Shown in pieces: positions 7,642-16,149 of a DNA stretch of 64,000 nucleotides. The stretch is from the NCBI RefSeq assembly GCF_039908635.1, contig NZ_CP150918.1, positions 1,860,001 to 1,924,000 of the forward strand, written 5' to 3'. This stretch comes from Pseudomonas purpurea. GTDB taxonomy: Bacteria; Pseudomonadota; Gammaproteobacteria; Pseudomonadales; Pseudomonadaceae. The notes beneath the pieces are model-generated. The model was not told the DNA's origin, did no database searches, and saw only the letters and a list, made by a program, of their open reading frames with translations. The stretch's first letter is position 1. Each line of letters starts with the position of its first letter. The position numbers and the translations under genes are program-made.

Positions 7642-8911
7642 TGTCAGGGCTCTCGAGAATCAGGATGGCGCGGAAGTCGTTGACGTTGGTACGCGTCGGC
7701 TCGGTGATGATCAGGTCGTCGAGTGCCGCGAAGTAGCCATAGCCATTGTTGTTGTCCAGCTCATCGCTGGCGCTTAACCCGAGGGCGGCGGCGCGGGCGT
7801 AGCTGCTTGGGGTCATGATCGCGCCAGCGTTGTCTTCGGAGCCGTCGATGCCGTCGGTATCACCGGCGATGGCGTACACGCCCGGCAGGCCTTTGAGGCT
7901 GTCGGTCAGGCTCAGCAGGAACTCGGCGTTGCGCCCGCCACGGCCATCGCCACGCAAGGTGACGGTGGTTTCGCCGCCAGAGAGAATGACGCAGGGCGCC
8001 GCCAACGGCTGGCCGTGCAGAACGACCTGACGGGCGATGCCGGCGTGGACCTTCGCCACTTCCCGGGACTCGCCTTCCAGGTCGCCGAGGATCAGCGGGC
8101 TGAAACCGGCCTGACGGGCTTTCACCGCCGCCGCTTCAAGGGACTGCTGAGGACGGGCGATCAGTTGGAAATGGTTGCGGGCCAGGCTCGGGTCGCCGGG
8201 TTTCACGGTTTCCGATTCGGGGCTTTGCAACCAGTCGCGCACCGACGCGGGAGTCTCGATGGCATAGCGCTTGAGGATCGCCAGGGCTTCGGCCGATGTG
8301 CTGGGGTCCGCCACGGTCGGGCCGGACGCGATCACGGTGGCAAGATCCCCCGGTACATCGGAGATCGCATAGGTGTAAACGGTGGCGGGCCAGCAGGCCT
8401 TGCCCAAACGACCACCCTTGATGGCCGAGAGGTGTTTGCGCACGCAGTTCATTTCGCCAATGGTCGCGCCAGAGCGCAGCAGGGCTTTGTTGATCGCCTG
8501 CTTGTCGGCCAGGGTAATGCCAGCGGCGGGCAACGCCAGCAGGGCTGAGCCGCCGCCCGAGAGCAGGAAGATCACGCGGTCGTCTTCGCTCAGGTGGCTC
8601 ACCCGTTCCAGTACCCGTTTGGCCACGGCCAAACCTGCTGCGTCGGGCACCGGGTGGGCGGCTTCGACCACTTCGATTTTTTCGCAGGGTGCGCCGTGGC
8701 CGTAGCGGGTAACCACCAGGCCAGACACTTCACCCTGCCAGCAGCGCTCGACCACTTGGGCCATCGCGGCGGCGGCCTTGCCGGCGCCGATAACGATCAC
8801 GCGGCCGCTGCGGTCCTTGGGTAAATGGGCTTCGAGCACCTGTTGCGGGTGGGCGGAGTCGATGGCTGTGGCAAACAGCTCGCGCAGGAATTGTTGCGGA
8901 TCGACCGACAT
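7631..8911 (-). CDS. ttuD: Glycerate 2-kinase / hydroxypyruvate reductase-annotated TtuD (MOFRL family)
   Basis: 426 residues. Historically named TtuD 'hydroxypyruvate reductase', but the domains are those of glycerate 2-kinase: an N-terminal GCKA domain (VIGAGKAAAAMAQVVE near residue 40; LLSGGGSALLALP near 117) and a C-terminal MOFRL domain (LSGGETTVTLRGDGRGGRNA and GDTDGIDGSEDNAGAI). Phosphorylation of D-glycerate to 2-phosphoglycerate fits the pathway: gcl, hyi and glxR make glycerate, and pyk follows. The gene overlaps pyk by 11 bp and follows glxR after a REP pair. The kinase assignment is inferred from family and context. Confidence 0.92.
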   Translation of the reverse strand: MSVDPQQFLRELFATAIDSAHPQQVLEAHLPKDRSGRVIVIGAGKAAAAMAQVVERCWQGEVSGLVVTRYGHGAPCEKIEVVEAAHPVPDAAGLAVAKRVLERVSHLSEDDRVIFLLSGGGSALLALPAAGITLADKQAINKALLRSGATIGEMNCVRKHLSAIKGGRLGKACWPATVYTYAISDVPGDLATVIASGPTVADPSTSAEALAILKRYAIETPASVRDWLQSPESETVKPGDPSLARNHFQLIARPQQSLEAAAVKARQAGFSPLILGDLEGESREVAKVHAGIARQVVLHGQPLAAPCVILSGGETTVTLRGDGRGGRNAEFLLSLTDSLKGLPGVYAIAGDTDGIDGSEDNAGAIMTPSSYARAAALGLSASDELDNNNGYGYFAALDDLIITEPTRTNVNDFRAILILESPDNDA

Positions 8912-8929
8912 GGCGGGCTCCCGGGGTTT

Positions 8930-8937
8930 TTGTTATT
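8930..8937 (-). promoter_or_regulatory. Possible Hfq/Crc CA-motif upstream of ttuD
   Basis: On the - strand AATAACAA fits AANAANAA, the Hfq/Crc target pattern of Pseudomonas carbon catabolite repression. It lies 19 bases before the ttuD start codon and overlaps a second match (AACAAAAA). Confidence 0.4.
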
Positions 8938-8974
8938 GGGGTAGGGGGCAGCGGGTGTTACGACGCGGTCGATT

Positions 8975-9061
8975 GTGGGAGCTGGCTTGCCTGCGATTCA
9001 GGCGACGCGTTGTGTCAGGTACACCGCGGCGATTTCATCGCGAGCAAGCTCGCTCCCACAG
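8975..9061. repeat. REP pair, family B (inverted, partly degenerate)
   Basis: GTGGGAGCTGGCTTGCCTGCGA at the left and an inverted CATCGCGAGCAAGCTCGCTCCCAC copy at 9034-9060, in the glxR-ttuD gap. Confidence 0.85.
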
Positions 9062-9089
9062 GGGACCGAGCCAGCCTCATGCAAGGGGC

Positions 9090-9980
9090 TTACTTATCGC
9101 GAATCGAGAAGTTCGCCATGTGTTCCAGTCCCTTGATCAGCGCCGAGTGGTCCCATTGGCTGCCACCGATGGCCGCGCAGGTGCTGAACACTTGTTGGGT
9201 GCTGGCGGTGTTGGGCAGGTTGATGCCCAGCTCGCGAGCGCCGGCCAGCGCCAGGTTCAGGTCCTTCTGGTGCAGGCTGATGCGGAAGCCTGGGTCGAAG
9301 GTGCCTTTGATCATGCGCTCGCCATGAACCTCAAGGATCTTCGACGAAGCGAAGCCGCCCATCAGCGCTTCACGGACCTTGGCCGGGTCGGCACCGTTTT
9401 TCGAGGCGAACAGCAGCGCTTCGGCCACGGCCTGGATGTTCAGCGCAACGATGATCTGGTTCGCCACTTTGGCGGTTTGACCGTCGCCGTTTCCGCCGAC
9501 CAGGGTGATGTTCTTGCCCATGGCCTGGAACAGCGGCAGGGCGCGTTCGAAGGCCGAGTTGTCGCCACCGACCATGATGCTCAGGGTCGCCGCCTTGGCG
9601 CCGACTTCACCGCCAGACACCGGGGCGTCGAGGTAGTGCGCACCTTTGGCGTTGATCTTCGCGGCGAAGGCTTTGGTTGCGGTGGGCGAGATCGAACTCA
9701 TGTCGATCACCACTTTGCCCGGGCCGACACCGGCCGCAATGCCGTCGGTGCGGAACAGCACATCGTCGACCTGCGGGGTGTCTGGCACCATGACGATGAT
9801 GAATTCGGCTTCCTGGGCGACTTCTTTCGGGCTCGCCAGTGCGACCGCGCCAGCGGCGATCAGGTCAGCGGGGGCGGCGTCGTGGTGCGCCGACAGGAAC
9901 AGGCTGTGACCGGCTTTCTGCAGGTTCAACGCCATTGGGTGGCCCATGATGCCGGTGCCGATAAATCCGATTTTAGCCAT
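9090..9980 (-). CDS. glxR: 2-hydroxy-3-oxopropionate (tartronate semialdehyde) reductase
   Basis: 296 residues, the usual length of the beta-hydroxyacid dehydrogenase family. It reduces tartronate semialdehyde to D-glycerate with NAD(P)H. The Rossmann motif GFIGTGIMGHPMALNL lies at residues 5-20, the substrate-binding segment DAPVSGGEVGAKAATLSIMV at about 118-137, and the catalytic lysine in GQTAKVANQII near 170. It lies between hyi and ttuD in the glyoxylate operon, so the assignment to GlxR rather than another family member rests on both sequence and context. A possible Hfq/Crc motif lies just before the start. Confidence 0.95.
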   Translation of the reverse strand: MAKIGFIGTGIMGHPMALNLQKAGHSLFLSAHHDAAPADLIAAGAVALASPKEVAQEAEFIIVMVPDTPQVDDVLFRTDGIAAGVGPGKVVIDMSSISPTATKAFAAKINAKGAHYLDAPVSGGEVGAKAATLSIMVGGDNSAFERALPLFQAMGKNITLVGGNGDGQTAKVANQIIVALNIQAVAEALLFASKNGADPAKVREALMGGFASSKILEVHGERMIKGTFDPGFRISLHQKDLNLALAGARELGINLPNTASTQQVFSTCAAIGGSQWDHSALIKGLEHMANFSIRDK

Positions 9981-9992
9981 GAGAAAGTCCTC

Positions 9993-10000
9993 TTGTTTTT
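9993..10000 (-). promoter_or_regulatory. Possible Hfq/Crc CA-motif upstream of glxR
   Basis: On the - strand AAAAACAA fits AANAANAA and lies 12 bases before the glxR start codon, next to the AGAGGA ribosome site, where bound Hfq/Crc would block translation. Confidence 0.4.
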
Positions 10001-10041
10001 ATGTAGCCAAATAGTGTGCACGTAGCTGAGGCGACCACTCT

Positions 10042-10177
10042 TTGTGGCGAGGGAGCTTGCTCCCGCTCGGCTGCGAAGCAGTCGTAAATCCTGAACTCCG
10101 GTTCTGCCTGATTCACTGCAGTGAATGACTGTGGGGCCGCTTCGCGTCCCAGCGGGAGCAAGCTCCCTCGCCACAAA
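10042..10177. repeat. REP pair, family A (inverted)
   Basis: TTGTGGCGAGGGAGCTTGCT and flanks at 10042-10083 and an inverted copy at about 10133-10177, in the hyi-glxR gap. The two copies are nearly perfect over the GTGGCGAGGGAGC...GCTCCCGCT core. Confidence 0.92.
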
Positions 10178-10192
10178 AGCCCGGTTTCAATC

Positions 10193-10975
10193 TCAGATCG
10201 CGTTATGGGTCTTGAGCCAGCCCAAACCTGCTTCGGTGGTGGTCAGCGGCTTGTATTCACAACCGACCCAGCCCTGATAGCCGATACGGTCCAGGTGTTC
10301 GAACAGAAAGTGGTAGTTGATTTCGCCAGTGCCCGGCTCGTTGCGCCCCGGGTTGTCGGCGAGCTGGATGTGGTTGATTTCGTCCAGGTGCGTGGCCATG
10401 GTCCGGGCCAGGTCGCCCTCCATGATTTGCATGTGGTAGATGTCGTATTGCAGGAACAGATTGGCGCTGCCTACCTGCTCGCGAATCGACAGCGCCTGGG
10501 CGGTGTTGTTCAGGTAGAAGCCTGGAATGTCGCGGGTGTTGATGGCTTCCATTACCAGCTTGATGCCCGCCGCTTGCAGCTTGTCAGCGGCGTATTTGAG
10601 GTTGGCGACGAAGGTTTTCTCTACCGTGGCGTCGTCCACCCCTTGTGGGCGAACACCGGCCAGGCAGTTGACCTGGGTGTTGCCCAGCACGTGTGCATAA
10701 GCGATGGCGAGGTCGACCCCGGCACGGAACTCTTCCACCCGGTCAGGGTGGCAGGCGATCCCGCGTTCACCTTTGGCCCAGTCACCGGCCGGCAGGTTGA
10801 ACAGCACTTGGGTCAGGCCGTTGGCATCGAGTTTGGCCTTGATGTCGGCGGAGCTGAAATCATAGGGGAACAGGTATTCGACACCACTGAAGCCGGCCTT
10901 GGCGGCCGCTTCGAAGCGGGCAAGAAAATCCTGTTCGGTGAACAGCATGGACAGGTTGGCTGCGAAACGCGGCAT
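10193..10975 (-). CDS. hyi: Hydroxypyruvate isomerase
   Basis: 260 residues, matching the family length. It interconverts tartronate semialdehyde and hydroxypyruvate. It has the xylose-isomerase-like TIM barrel: MPRFAANLSMLFTEQDFLAR at the N-terminus, the metal-binding glutamate in KLVMEAINTRDIPGFYL (near residue 142), and NLFLQYDIYHMQIMEGD, then GYQGWVGCEYKP near the end. It follows gcl after a gap holding an inverted CCCTCTCC repeat and precedes glxR after a REP pair; all five genes read the same way as the known gcl operon of P. putida. Confidence 0.95.
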   Translation of the reverse strand: MPRFAANLSMLFTEQDFLARFEAAAKAGFSGVEYLFPYDFSSADIKAKLDANGLTQVLFNLPAGDWAKGERGIACHPDRVEEFRAGVDLAIAYAHVLGNTQVNCLAGVRPQGVDDATVEKTFVANLKYAADKLQAAGIKLVMEAINTRDIPGFYLNNTAQALSIREQVGSANLFLQYDIYHMQIMEGDLARTMATHLDEINHIQLADNPGRNEPGTGEINYHFLFEHLDRIGYQGWVGCEYKPLTTTEAGLGWLKTHNAI

Positions 10976-11017
10976 GGTGGTCTCCTAAAACAAATTGGCT
11001 GACACAACGCGATCAGT

Positions 11018-11131
11018 CCCCTCTCCTGGGGGAGAGGGTTAGGGGGAGGGGGAATCAGGGTTGGCCCCGAATTCCCCGAACGGCACAAAACCGTTCCCTC
11101 ACCCCAGCCCTCTCCCAGAGGGAGAGGGGGC
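11018..11131. repeat. Inverted CCCTCTCCC-rich intergenic repeat
   Basis: A purine/pyrimidine-asymmetric unit (CCCCTCTCCTGGGGGAGAGG at 11018-11037 and continuing) and a matching unit (11095-11131, CCCTCACCCCAGCCCTCTCCC-type) flank a 40-bp centre between gcl and hyi. Each arm also folds on itself. This is a repetitive intergenic type distinct from the REP families in this window; it may modulate mRNA stability inside the operon. Confidence 0.75.
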
Positions 11132-11142
11132 TGAAAGCCAAA

Positions 11143-12918
11143 TCAGTCGAGCAACGAAATCGCCGTCGGCGCATCGTTGCCGACCAGCGCCAGGTCTTCG
11201 AATTCGTTGACGGCGTTGATCTCGGTGCCCATGGAAATATTGGTCACGCGCTCCAGGATAATCTCGACGATCACCGGCACCTTGAACTCTTGAATCAGCG
11301 CTTCGGCCTTGCGCAGGGCAGGGGCGATGTCAGCCGGTTCGAACACGCGCAGTGCCTTGCAGCCCAGGCCTTCGGCAACCGCCACGTGGTCAACCCCGTA
11401 ACCGTTGAGCTCCGGTGCATTGAGGTTGTCGAAGGACAGCTGCACGCAGTAATCCATCTCGAAACCGCGCTGCGCCTGACGGATCAGACCCAGGTACGAG
11501 TTGTTCACCACGACGTGGATGTACGGCAGCTTGAACTGCGCGCCCACCGCCAGTTCTTCGATCATGAACTGGAAGTCGTAGTCGCCTGACAGTGCCACAA
11601 CCTTACGCGAGGGGTCAGCCTTGACCACGCCCAGCGCGGCCGGAATGGTCCAGCCCAAAGGGCCTGCCTGACCGCAGTTGATCCAGTGGCGCGGTTTGTA
11701 GACGTGCAGGAACTGCGCGCCGGCAATCTGCGACAGGCCGATGGTGCTGACGTAGCAAGTGTCTTTGCCGAACACCTGGTTCATTTCTTCATACACGCGC
11801 TGTGGCTTGACCGGCACGTTGTCGAAGTGAGTCTTGCGGTGCAGGCTGGCTTTGCGCTGCTGGCAGTCTTTGAGCCAGGCGCTGCGGTCTTTCAGCTTGC
11901 CGGCGGCTTTCCATTCGCGGGCCACCTCGATGAACACTTTGAGTGCCGCGCCTGCGTCGGACACGATGCCTTGGTCCGGTGTGAACACGCGGCCGATCTG
12001 GGTGGGTTCGATGTCGACGTGAATGAACTTGCGGCCTTCGGTGTACACCTCGACCGAGCCGGTGTGACGGTTGGCCCAGCGGTTACCGACGCCCAGCACC
12101 ACGTCGGATTTGAGCATCGTCGCGTTGCCGTAGCGGTGGGACGTCTGCAAGCCAACCATGCCGACCATCAGCGGGTGATCGTCCGGGATGGTGCCCCAGC
12201 CCATCAGGGTCGGGATTACCGGGATGCCAGTCAACTCGGCAAACTCCACCAGCAGGTCGCTGGCATCGGCATTGATGATGCCGCCACCGGCCACCAGCAA
12301 TGGGCGCTCCGCCTGATCGAGCAGGGCCAGGGCTTTTTCGACTTGCTTGCGGGTGGCCGCAGGTTTGGCCAGCGGCAGCGGTTCGTAGGCGTCGATGTCG
12401 AATTCGATTTCGGCCATTTGCACGTCGAACGGCAGGTCGATCAGCACCGGGCCTGGACGACCGGAGCGCATTTCATAGAAAGCTTTCTGGAAGGCGTAAG
12501 GCACCTGGCCCGGCTCCAGAACAGTGGTCGCCCATTTGGTCACGGGCTTGACGATGCTGGTGATGTCGACGGCCTGGAAGTCTTCCTTGTGCATGCGGGC
12601 GCGGGGTGCTTGCCCGGTGATGCAGAGGATCGGGATCGAGTCGGCCGAGGCGCTGTAGAGCCCGGTGACCATGTCGGTGCCGGCAGGGCCGGAGGTGCCG
12701 ATGCACACGCCGATGTTGCCGGCCTTGGTGCGGGTGTAGCCCTCGGCCATGTGCGAGGCGCCTTCAACGTGGCGAGCGAGGACGTGATCGATGCCGCCGA
12801 CCTTTTGCAGGGCGGAGTACAGCGGGTTGATCGCGGCACCGGGGATGCCAAAAGCGGTATCGACCCCTTCGCGGCGCATCACCAGAACGGCGGCTTCGAT
12901 TGCTCTCATTTTGCTCAT
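11143..12918 (-). CDS. gcl: Glyoxylate carboligase (tartronate-semialdehyde synthase)
   Basis: 591 residues from the ATG at 12918, exactly the usual Gcl length; a longer in-frame start at 12999 would cover the control region. It is a ThDP/FAD enzyme that joins two glyoxylates to tartronate semialdehyde and CO2. The ThDP-family glutamate is replaced by valine at residue 51 ([13 protein letters not shown]), the hallmark that separates Gcl from acetolactate synthase. The ThDP-binding GDYDFQF segment and [12 protein letters not shown] are present near the C-terminus. It is the first gene of the operon gcl-hyi-glxR-ttuD-pyk. A TTGTATACAA palindrome lies 27 bp upstream of the start codon. Confidence 0.97.
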   Translation of the reverse strand: MSKMRAIEAAVLVMRREGVDTAFGIPGAAINPLYSALQKVGGIDHVLARHVEGASHMAEGYTRTKAGNIGVCIGTSGPAGTDMVTGLYSASADSIPILCITGQAPRARMHKEDFQAVDITSIVKPVTKWATTVLEPGQVPYAFQKAFYEMRSGRPGPVLIDLPFDVQMAEIEFDIDAYEPLPLAKPAATRKQVEKALALLDQAERPLLVAGGGIINADASDLLVEFAELTGIPVIPTLMGWGTIPDDHPLMVGMVGLQTSHRYGNATMLKSDVVLGVGNRWANRHTGSVEVYTEGRKFIHVDIEPTQIGRVFTPDQGIVSDAGAALKVFIEVAREWKAAGKLKDRSAWLKDCQQRKASLHRKTHFDNVPVKPQRVYEEMNQVFGKDTCYVSTIGLSQIAGAQFLHVYKPRHWINCGQAGPLGWTIPAALGVVKADPSRKVVALSGDYDFQFMIEELAVGAQFKLPYIHVVVNNSYLGLIRQAQRGFEMDYCVQLSFDNLNAPELNGYGVDHVAVAEGLGCKALRVFEPADIAPALRKAEALIQEFKVPVIVEIILERVTNISMGTEINAVNEFEDLALVGNDAPTAISLLD

Positions 12919-12944
12919 TATTTTGTGCCTCTTACGTTTTGTAA

Positions 12945-12954
12945 TTGTATACAA
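12945..12954. promoter_or_regulatory. Operator-like palindrome TTGTATACAA (gcl side)
   Basis: A perfect 10-bp palindrome 27 bp before the gcl start, identical to a second copy at 13084-13093. It fits the GTNNAC-type core of FadR-subfamily GntR regulators. The gcl operon of P. putida is known to be repressed by GclR; whether this is its site is inference. Confidence 0.6.
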
Positions 12955-13083
12955 GCGGCTGTTGTGCGGAGTGTATTCATGCGCAATGGCGCAGGTCAAT
13001 CCATTTTCTTACGTCGCTGCTTCATTCGTCGGAAGCCTGAAATGCTGTGGCTTTTCGTCGCATTAGGCACTTTGGTGGAAATA

Positions 13084-13093
13084 TTGTATACAA
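13084..13093. promoter_or_regulatory. Operator-like palindrome TTGTATACAA (glcG side)
   Basis: A second perfect copy of the palindrome at 12945-12954, 139 bp away and about 91 bp before the divergent GlcG-like gene. Two identical sites in one divergent control region suggest joint control and possible looping by one dimeric regulator. Confidence 0.6.
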
Positions 13094-13184
13094 AAAGATA
13101 TTTCATTGTGTTCTATTTGTTGTATCGGTCTTCTCAACGAAAAGACCCAAAAGGCTTTCCCATCACACAATAAGGACGGCACCC

Positions 13185-13625
13185 ATGAGCGCTTTAACCT
13201 TGAAAGTCGCAGTCAGCCTGACCGGTCGGGCCATCGTTGCGGGGCGCAAGATCGCCGCGGCACCGCTGACTGTTGCAGTACTGGATGCGGGCGGGCATTT
13301 GTTGAGCCTGCAACGCGAAGACGGCGCGAGTTTGCTGCGTCCGCAGATCGCCATCGGCAAGGCCTGGGGCGCGATTGCGCTGGGCAAGGGCTCGCGGTTG
13401 CTGGCACTGGACGCGCAACAGCGTCCGGCGTTTATCGCGGCGTTGAACAGCCTGGGGCAGGGCAGCGTGGTGCCCGCACCGGGCGGGGTGTTGATCCGGG
13501 ATCAGGACGGGGTCGTGCTGGGCGCCATCGGCATCAGCGGCGATACCTCGGACATTGACGAGCAATGTGCAATCAGCGCGATAGAAGCGCAGGGGTTGCA
13601 GGCGGATGCGGGTGTCAGTGCTTGA
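13185..13625 (+). CDS. GlcG/HbpS-family protein
   Basis: 146 residues from the ATG at 13185, preceded by AAGGAC. The whole length matches the GlcG/HbpS (DUF336) fold: LTVAVLDAGGHLLSLQREDG, then the helix RPQIAIGKAWGAIALGKGSR, and near the end VPAPGGVLIRDQDGVVLGAIGISGDTSDIDEQCA-type sequence in which the GG and GDT/DE residues are conserved. HbpS binds haem or cobalamin in some bacteria; GlcG-like genes commonly accompany glycolate/glyoxylate genes, with unknown biochemical role. It is divergent from gcl and shares the TTGTATACAA-containing region, so joint control is likely. Confidence 0.85.
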   Translation: MSALTLKVAVSLTGRAIVAGRKIAAAPLTVAVLDAGGHLLSLQREDGASLLRPQIAIGKAWGAIALGKGSRLLALDAQQRPAFIAALNSLGQGSVVPAPGGVLIRDQDGVVLGAIGISGDTSDIDEQCAISAIEAQGLQADAGVSA

Positions 13626-13695
13626 TGTGCGTTGACTGACCTACCGTCTTCGTCGGATCACCGCCCGGAGCAGGCCCGCTCACACACTGGATCTG

Positions 13696-14355
13696 TGAAC
13701 ACAGGAGATCCAATGTGGGAGCGAGCTTGCTCGCGATGACCATTTACCAGACACATCCAGCTATAAGTCTGTACCGCGACCTGGCATTCAGAGGTCTAGC
13801 CTTTTCATGAGTTCATCATAAGAGAGGCAAGAAATGCCGGATCTATCCGCTTCACATCGCCTGCGCACCGGTCGCTATGCTGAACAGAGTCGAATTTATC
13901 TCCTGACCACCAATACCCTCAACCGAGAACGGGCTTTTGAAGATTTCGCCTCGGGTAGATTGATCGTTGATCAATTTCGAAGTGCGCAGGATCAACGCTG
14001 GGCGAACTCATTGGCTTGGGTCGTCATGCCGGATCACTTTCACTGGTTGATCGAGTTGCAGCACGGTTCATTAAGTGAACTGATGCAAAAAACCAAATCA
14101 TTGAGTGCGCGAGTGGTGAACATGGCTACCGGTCGCAAGGGCCGTCTTTGGCAGCAGGGTTATCACGATCGGGCGTTGCGCCGAGAGGAGGATTTGGTAG
14201 GACTTGCAAGGTACGTCGTGGCTAACCCATTGCGGGCAGGGTTGGTGCCACGACTGGGCGATTATCCGTTGTGGGATGCGATTTGGGTTTGATCGAAAAC
14301 CTGGGTTGCCCTCTTCGCGAGCAAGCTCGCTCCCACATTGGATCTCCTGTGTTCA
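13696..14355. mobile_element. RAYT unit (REPtron): transposase between 41-bp perfect inverted REP repeats
   Basis: The left repeat (13696-13736) and right repeat (14315-14355) are perfect inverted copies over 41 bp, beginning TGAACACAGGAGATCC and ending in the family B REP palindrome GGGAGCGAGCTTGCTCGC. They flank the RAYT gene at 13834-14292. This is the arrangement expected of a REP-associated tyrosine transposase with its cognate REPs. The same REP family occurs at many other places in the window. Confidence 0.9.
13834..14292 (+). CDS. REP-associated tyrosine transposase (RAYT)
   Basis: A 152-residue single-domain Y1-HUH nuclease of the IS200/IS605-like TnpA-REP family, thought to nick REP DNA and help disperse REP sequences. 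The HUH motif is the HFH at residues 68-70 (VVMPDHFHWLIEL); the segment RLWQQGYHDRALR (104-116) and the signature ARYVVANPLRAGLV (125-138) are present, with Tyr127 or Tyr110 the candidate nucleophile. It is full length, so it may be active. It lies between perfect inverted REP-containing repeats. Such genes are usually single-copy and vertically inherited, unlike ordinary insertion sequences. Confidence 0.92.
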   Translation: MPDLSASHRLRTGRYAEQSRIYLLTTNTLNRERAFEDFASGRLIVDQFRSAQDQRWANSLAWVVMPDHFHWLIELQHGSLSELMQKTKSLSARVVNMATGRKGRLWQQGYHDRALRREEDLVGLARYVVANPLRAGLVPRLGDYPLWDAIWV

Positions 14356-14393
14356 TACGCCGAGTCTGCTCGCGATGGGCGCGACTCGGTCGA

Positions 14394-14999
14394 TCAGTCC
14401 GGTGCGCAGCCCTTGAGTACCAGCCGGATGATGGTCTGCGCTGCGGCTTCGTAGTCGCTTTCATCCAGTTTGGTCTTGCCGGTGACGACGGAGATCTGCC
14501 AGTCGAAGTCAGCGTAGGTCTGGGTCGCGGCCCAGATGCTGAACATCAGGTGGTTGGGGTCGATGGGGGCGATCTGGCCACGGTCGATCCAGGTCTGGAT
14601 GCAGTCGATGTTGTGCTTGGCCTGGGCGTTGAGCTGCTCGACCTGGTCGGCGCTCAAGTGCGGCGCACCGTGCATGATCTCGCTGGCGAACACCTTGGAG
14701 GCGAACGGCAGGTCGCGTGAGATGCAGATTTTCGAGCGGATATAGGCGCTCAGGACTTCGCTGGGCACGCCGTCGGCGTTGAACGGCGTCGAGGCCGCAA
14801 GGATCGGCTCGATGATGCTTTCCAGCACCTCGCGGTAGAGGTTTTCCTTGGATTTGAAGTAGTAGTAGACGTTGGGCTTGGGCAGCCCCGCCTTGGCCGC
14901 GATGTCGCTGGTTTTGGTCGCAGCGAAGCCCTTGTCGGCAAATTCCTCACTGGCGGCACGCAGGATCAGTTCTTTATTGCGCTCGCGGATAGTGCTCAT
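14394..14999 (-). CDS. TetR-family regulator, RutR-like
   Basis: 201 residues from the ATG at 14999 (MSTIRERNK); an in-frame start at 15038 would add an atypical 13-residue leader. The N-terminal TetR helix-turn-helix spans about residues 8-58 (ILRAASEEFADKGFAATKTS, then PKPNVYYYFKSKENLY). The C-terminal part matches the YcdC/RutR type: HLMFSIWAATQTYADFDWQI near residue 155-174. RutR of E. coli senses uracil and controls pyrimidine and purine catabolism. Here no rut genes adjoin; it lies near the gcl operon, as in P. putida, where purine (allantoin) breakdown feeds glyoxylate. The target is not known. Confidence 0.85.
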   Translation of the reverse strand: MSTIRERNKELILRAASEEFADKGFAATKTSDIAAKAGLPKPNVYYYFKSKENLYREVLESIIEPILAASTPFNADGVPSEVLSAYIRSKICISRDLPFASKVFASEIMHGAPHLSADQVEQLNAQAKHNIDCIQTWIDRGQIAPIDPNHLMFSIWAATQTYADFDWQISVVTGKTKLDESDYEAAAQTIIRLVLKGCAPD

Positions 15000-15133
15000 A
15001 AACCAGGTGATTCCTTGCCTGTTCTGGCGGTTGCGCATGGTAGCACCGGCCTTGCGCAGGGCTCAAGAATGCCCATGCCACTGCTTGTCGCGGTATGCTG
15101 CGCACCATTCAAACCCGAAGGAAACCATGATCC

Positions 15134-16048
15134 ATGGCTGGTAGCAGTTTGCTGGTGCTGATCGACGATATCGCCGCCGTTCTCGACGATGTGGCCCTGA
15201 TGACCAAAATGGCGGCGAAAAAGACCGCAGGCGTACTTGGCGACGACTTGGCGCTTAATGCCCAGCAGGTGTCCGGCGTGCGCGCCGAACGCGAAATTCC
15301 GGTGGTCTGGGCGGTGGCCAAGGGCTCGTTCCGCAACAAGTTGATCCTGGTGCCGTCGGCATTGGCCATCAGCGCATTCGTGCCGTGGCTGGTGACGCCG
15401 CTGCTGATGGTCGGTGGCGCGTATCTGTGTTTCGAAGGCTTCGAAAAACTGGCGCACAAGTTCCTCCACAGCAAAGCCGAGGATCAGGCCGAACACGCTC
15501 AGTTGGTCGAGGCGGTGGCTGACCCGGCAACGGATCTGGTGGCTTTTGAAAAGGACAAGATCAAGGGCGCGGTGCGTACCGATTTCATCCTCTCGGCTGA
15601 AATCATCGCCATCACCCTGGGCACCGTGGCGGGCGCTTCGCTGACCCAGCAAGTCATTGTGTTGTCGGGCATCGCGATCGTCATGACCGTCGGGGTTTAT
15701 GGCTTGGTGGCCGGCATCGTCAAACTCGACGACCTGGGCCTGTGGATGACCCAGAAGCCTGGGCAACTGGCGAAAAAGGTCGGCAATGCAATCCTGCGCG
15801 CCGCACCCTACATGATGAAAAGCCTCTCGGTGATCGGCACGGCGGCGATGTTCCTGGTGGGCGGCGGGATTCTGACCCATGGCGTACCGGTGGTTCATCA
15901 CTGGATTGAAAGCGTCAGCGCCGGGGCCGGTGGAGCCGGGTTTATTGTGCCGACGTTGTTGAATGCGGTGGCGGGGATTGTTGCAGGTGCCGTGGTATTG
16001 GCCGGCGTCATGCTGGCGAGCAAGATCTGGAAGTCAGTGAAAGGTTAA
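15134..16048 (+). CDS. yedI: YedI-type DUF808 inner-membrane protein
   Basis: 304 residues covering the whole DUF808 family. Features: [20 protein letters not shown] at the start, [18 protein letters not shown], then [19 protein letters not shown] and [15 protein letters not shown] sequence, followed by several membrane helices (about 75-105, 165-215, 230-262 and 275-297). The function is unknown. The start is ATG at 15134, four bases after an ATGATCC sequence and preceded by a GAAGGAAAC ribosome site. It is divergent from the RutR-like gene and followed by a REP and a strong terminator. Confidence 0.88.
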   Translation: MAGSSLLVLIDDIAAVLDDVALMTKMAAKKTAGVLGDDLALNAQQVSGVRAEREIPVVWAVAKGSFRNKLILVPSALAISAFVPWLVTPLLMVGGAYLCFEGFEKLAHKFLHSKAEDQAEHAQLVEAVADPATDLVAFEKDKIKGAVRTDFILSAEIIAITLGTVAGASLTQQVIVLSGIAIVMTVGVYGLVAGIVKLDDLGLWMTQKPGQLAKKVGNAILRAAPYMMKSLSVIGTAAMFLVGGGILTHGVPVVHHWIESVSAGAGGAGFIVPTLLNAVAGIVAGAVVLAGVMLASKIWKSVKG

Positions 16049-16051
16049 CCC

Positions 16052-16076
16052 TGTGGGAGCAAGCCGGCTCCCACAT
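16052..16076. repeat. Single REP palindrome
   Basis: TGTGGGAGCAAGCCGGCTCC followed by CACAT, a short family-B-like REP three bases after the yedI stop codon. Confidence 0.75.
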
Positions 16077-16095
16077 TTGATTGGCGGTGTGTATG

Positions 16096-16132
16096 AAAAA
16101 GGCCATTCGATTCACATCGAATGGCCTTTTTT
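16096..16132. terminator. Bidirectional terminator between yedI and the MlaA gene
   Basis: A 16-bp stem (AAAAAGGCCATTCGAT paired with ATCGAATGGCCTTTTT) around a TCAC loop, between convergent genes. Confidence 0.92.
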
Positions 16133-16149
16133 GTTGTTCGCTGAATGCC

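Noticed and set aside
11686..13173. A 495-codon + strand frame opposite gcl reaching into the control region
   Set aside because: Antisense to gcl; its right end only fills the intergenic region by chance.
14394..14999. Calling the TetR regulator the controller of the gcl operon
   Set aside because: RutR-like proteins recognise a different operator type, and the TTGTATACAA sites fit a GntR/FadR-type regulator better; proximity alone is not enough.
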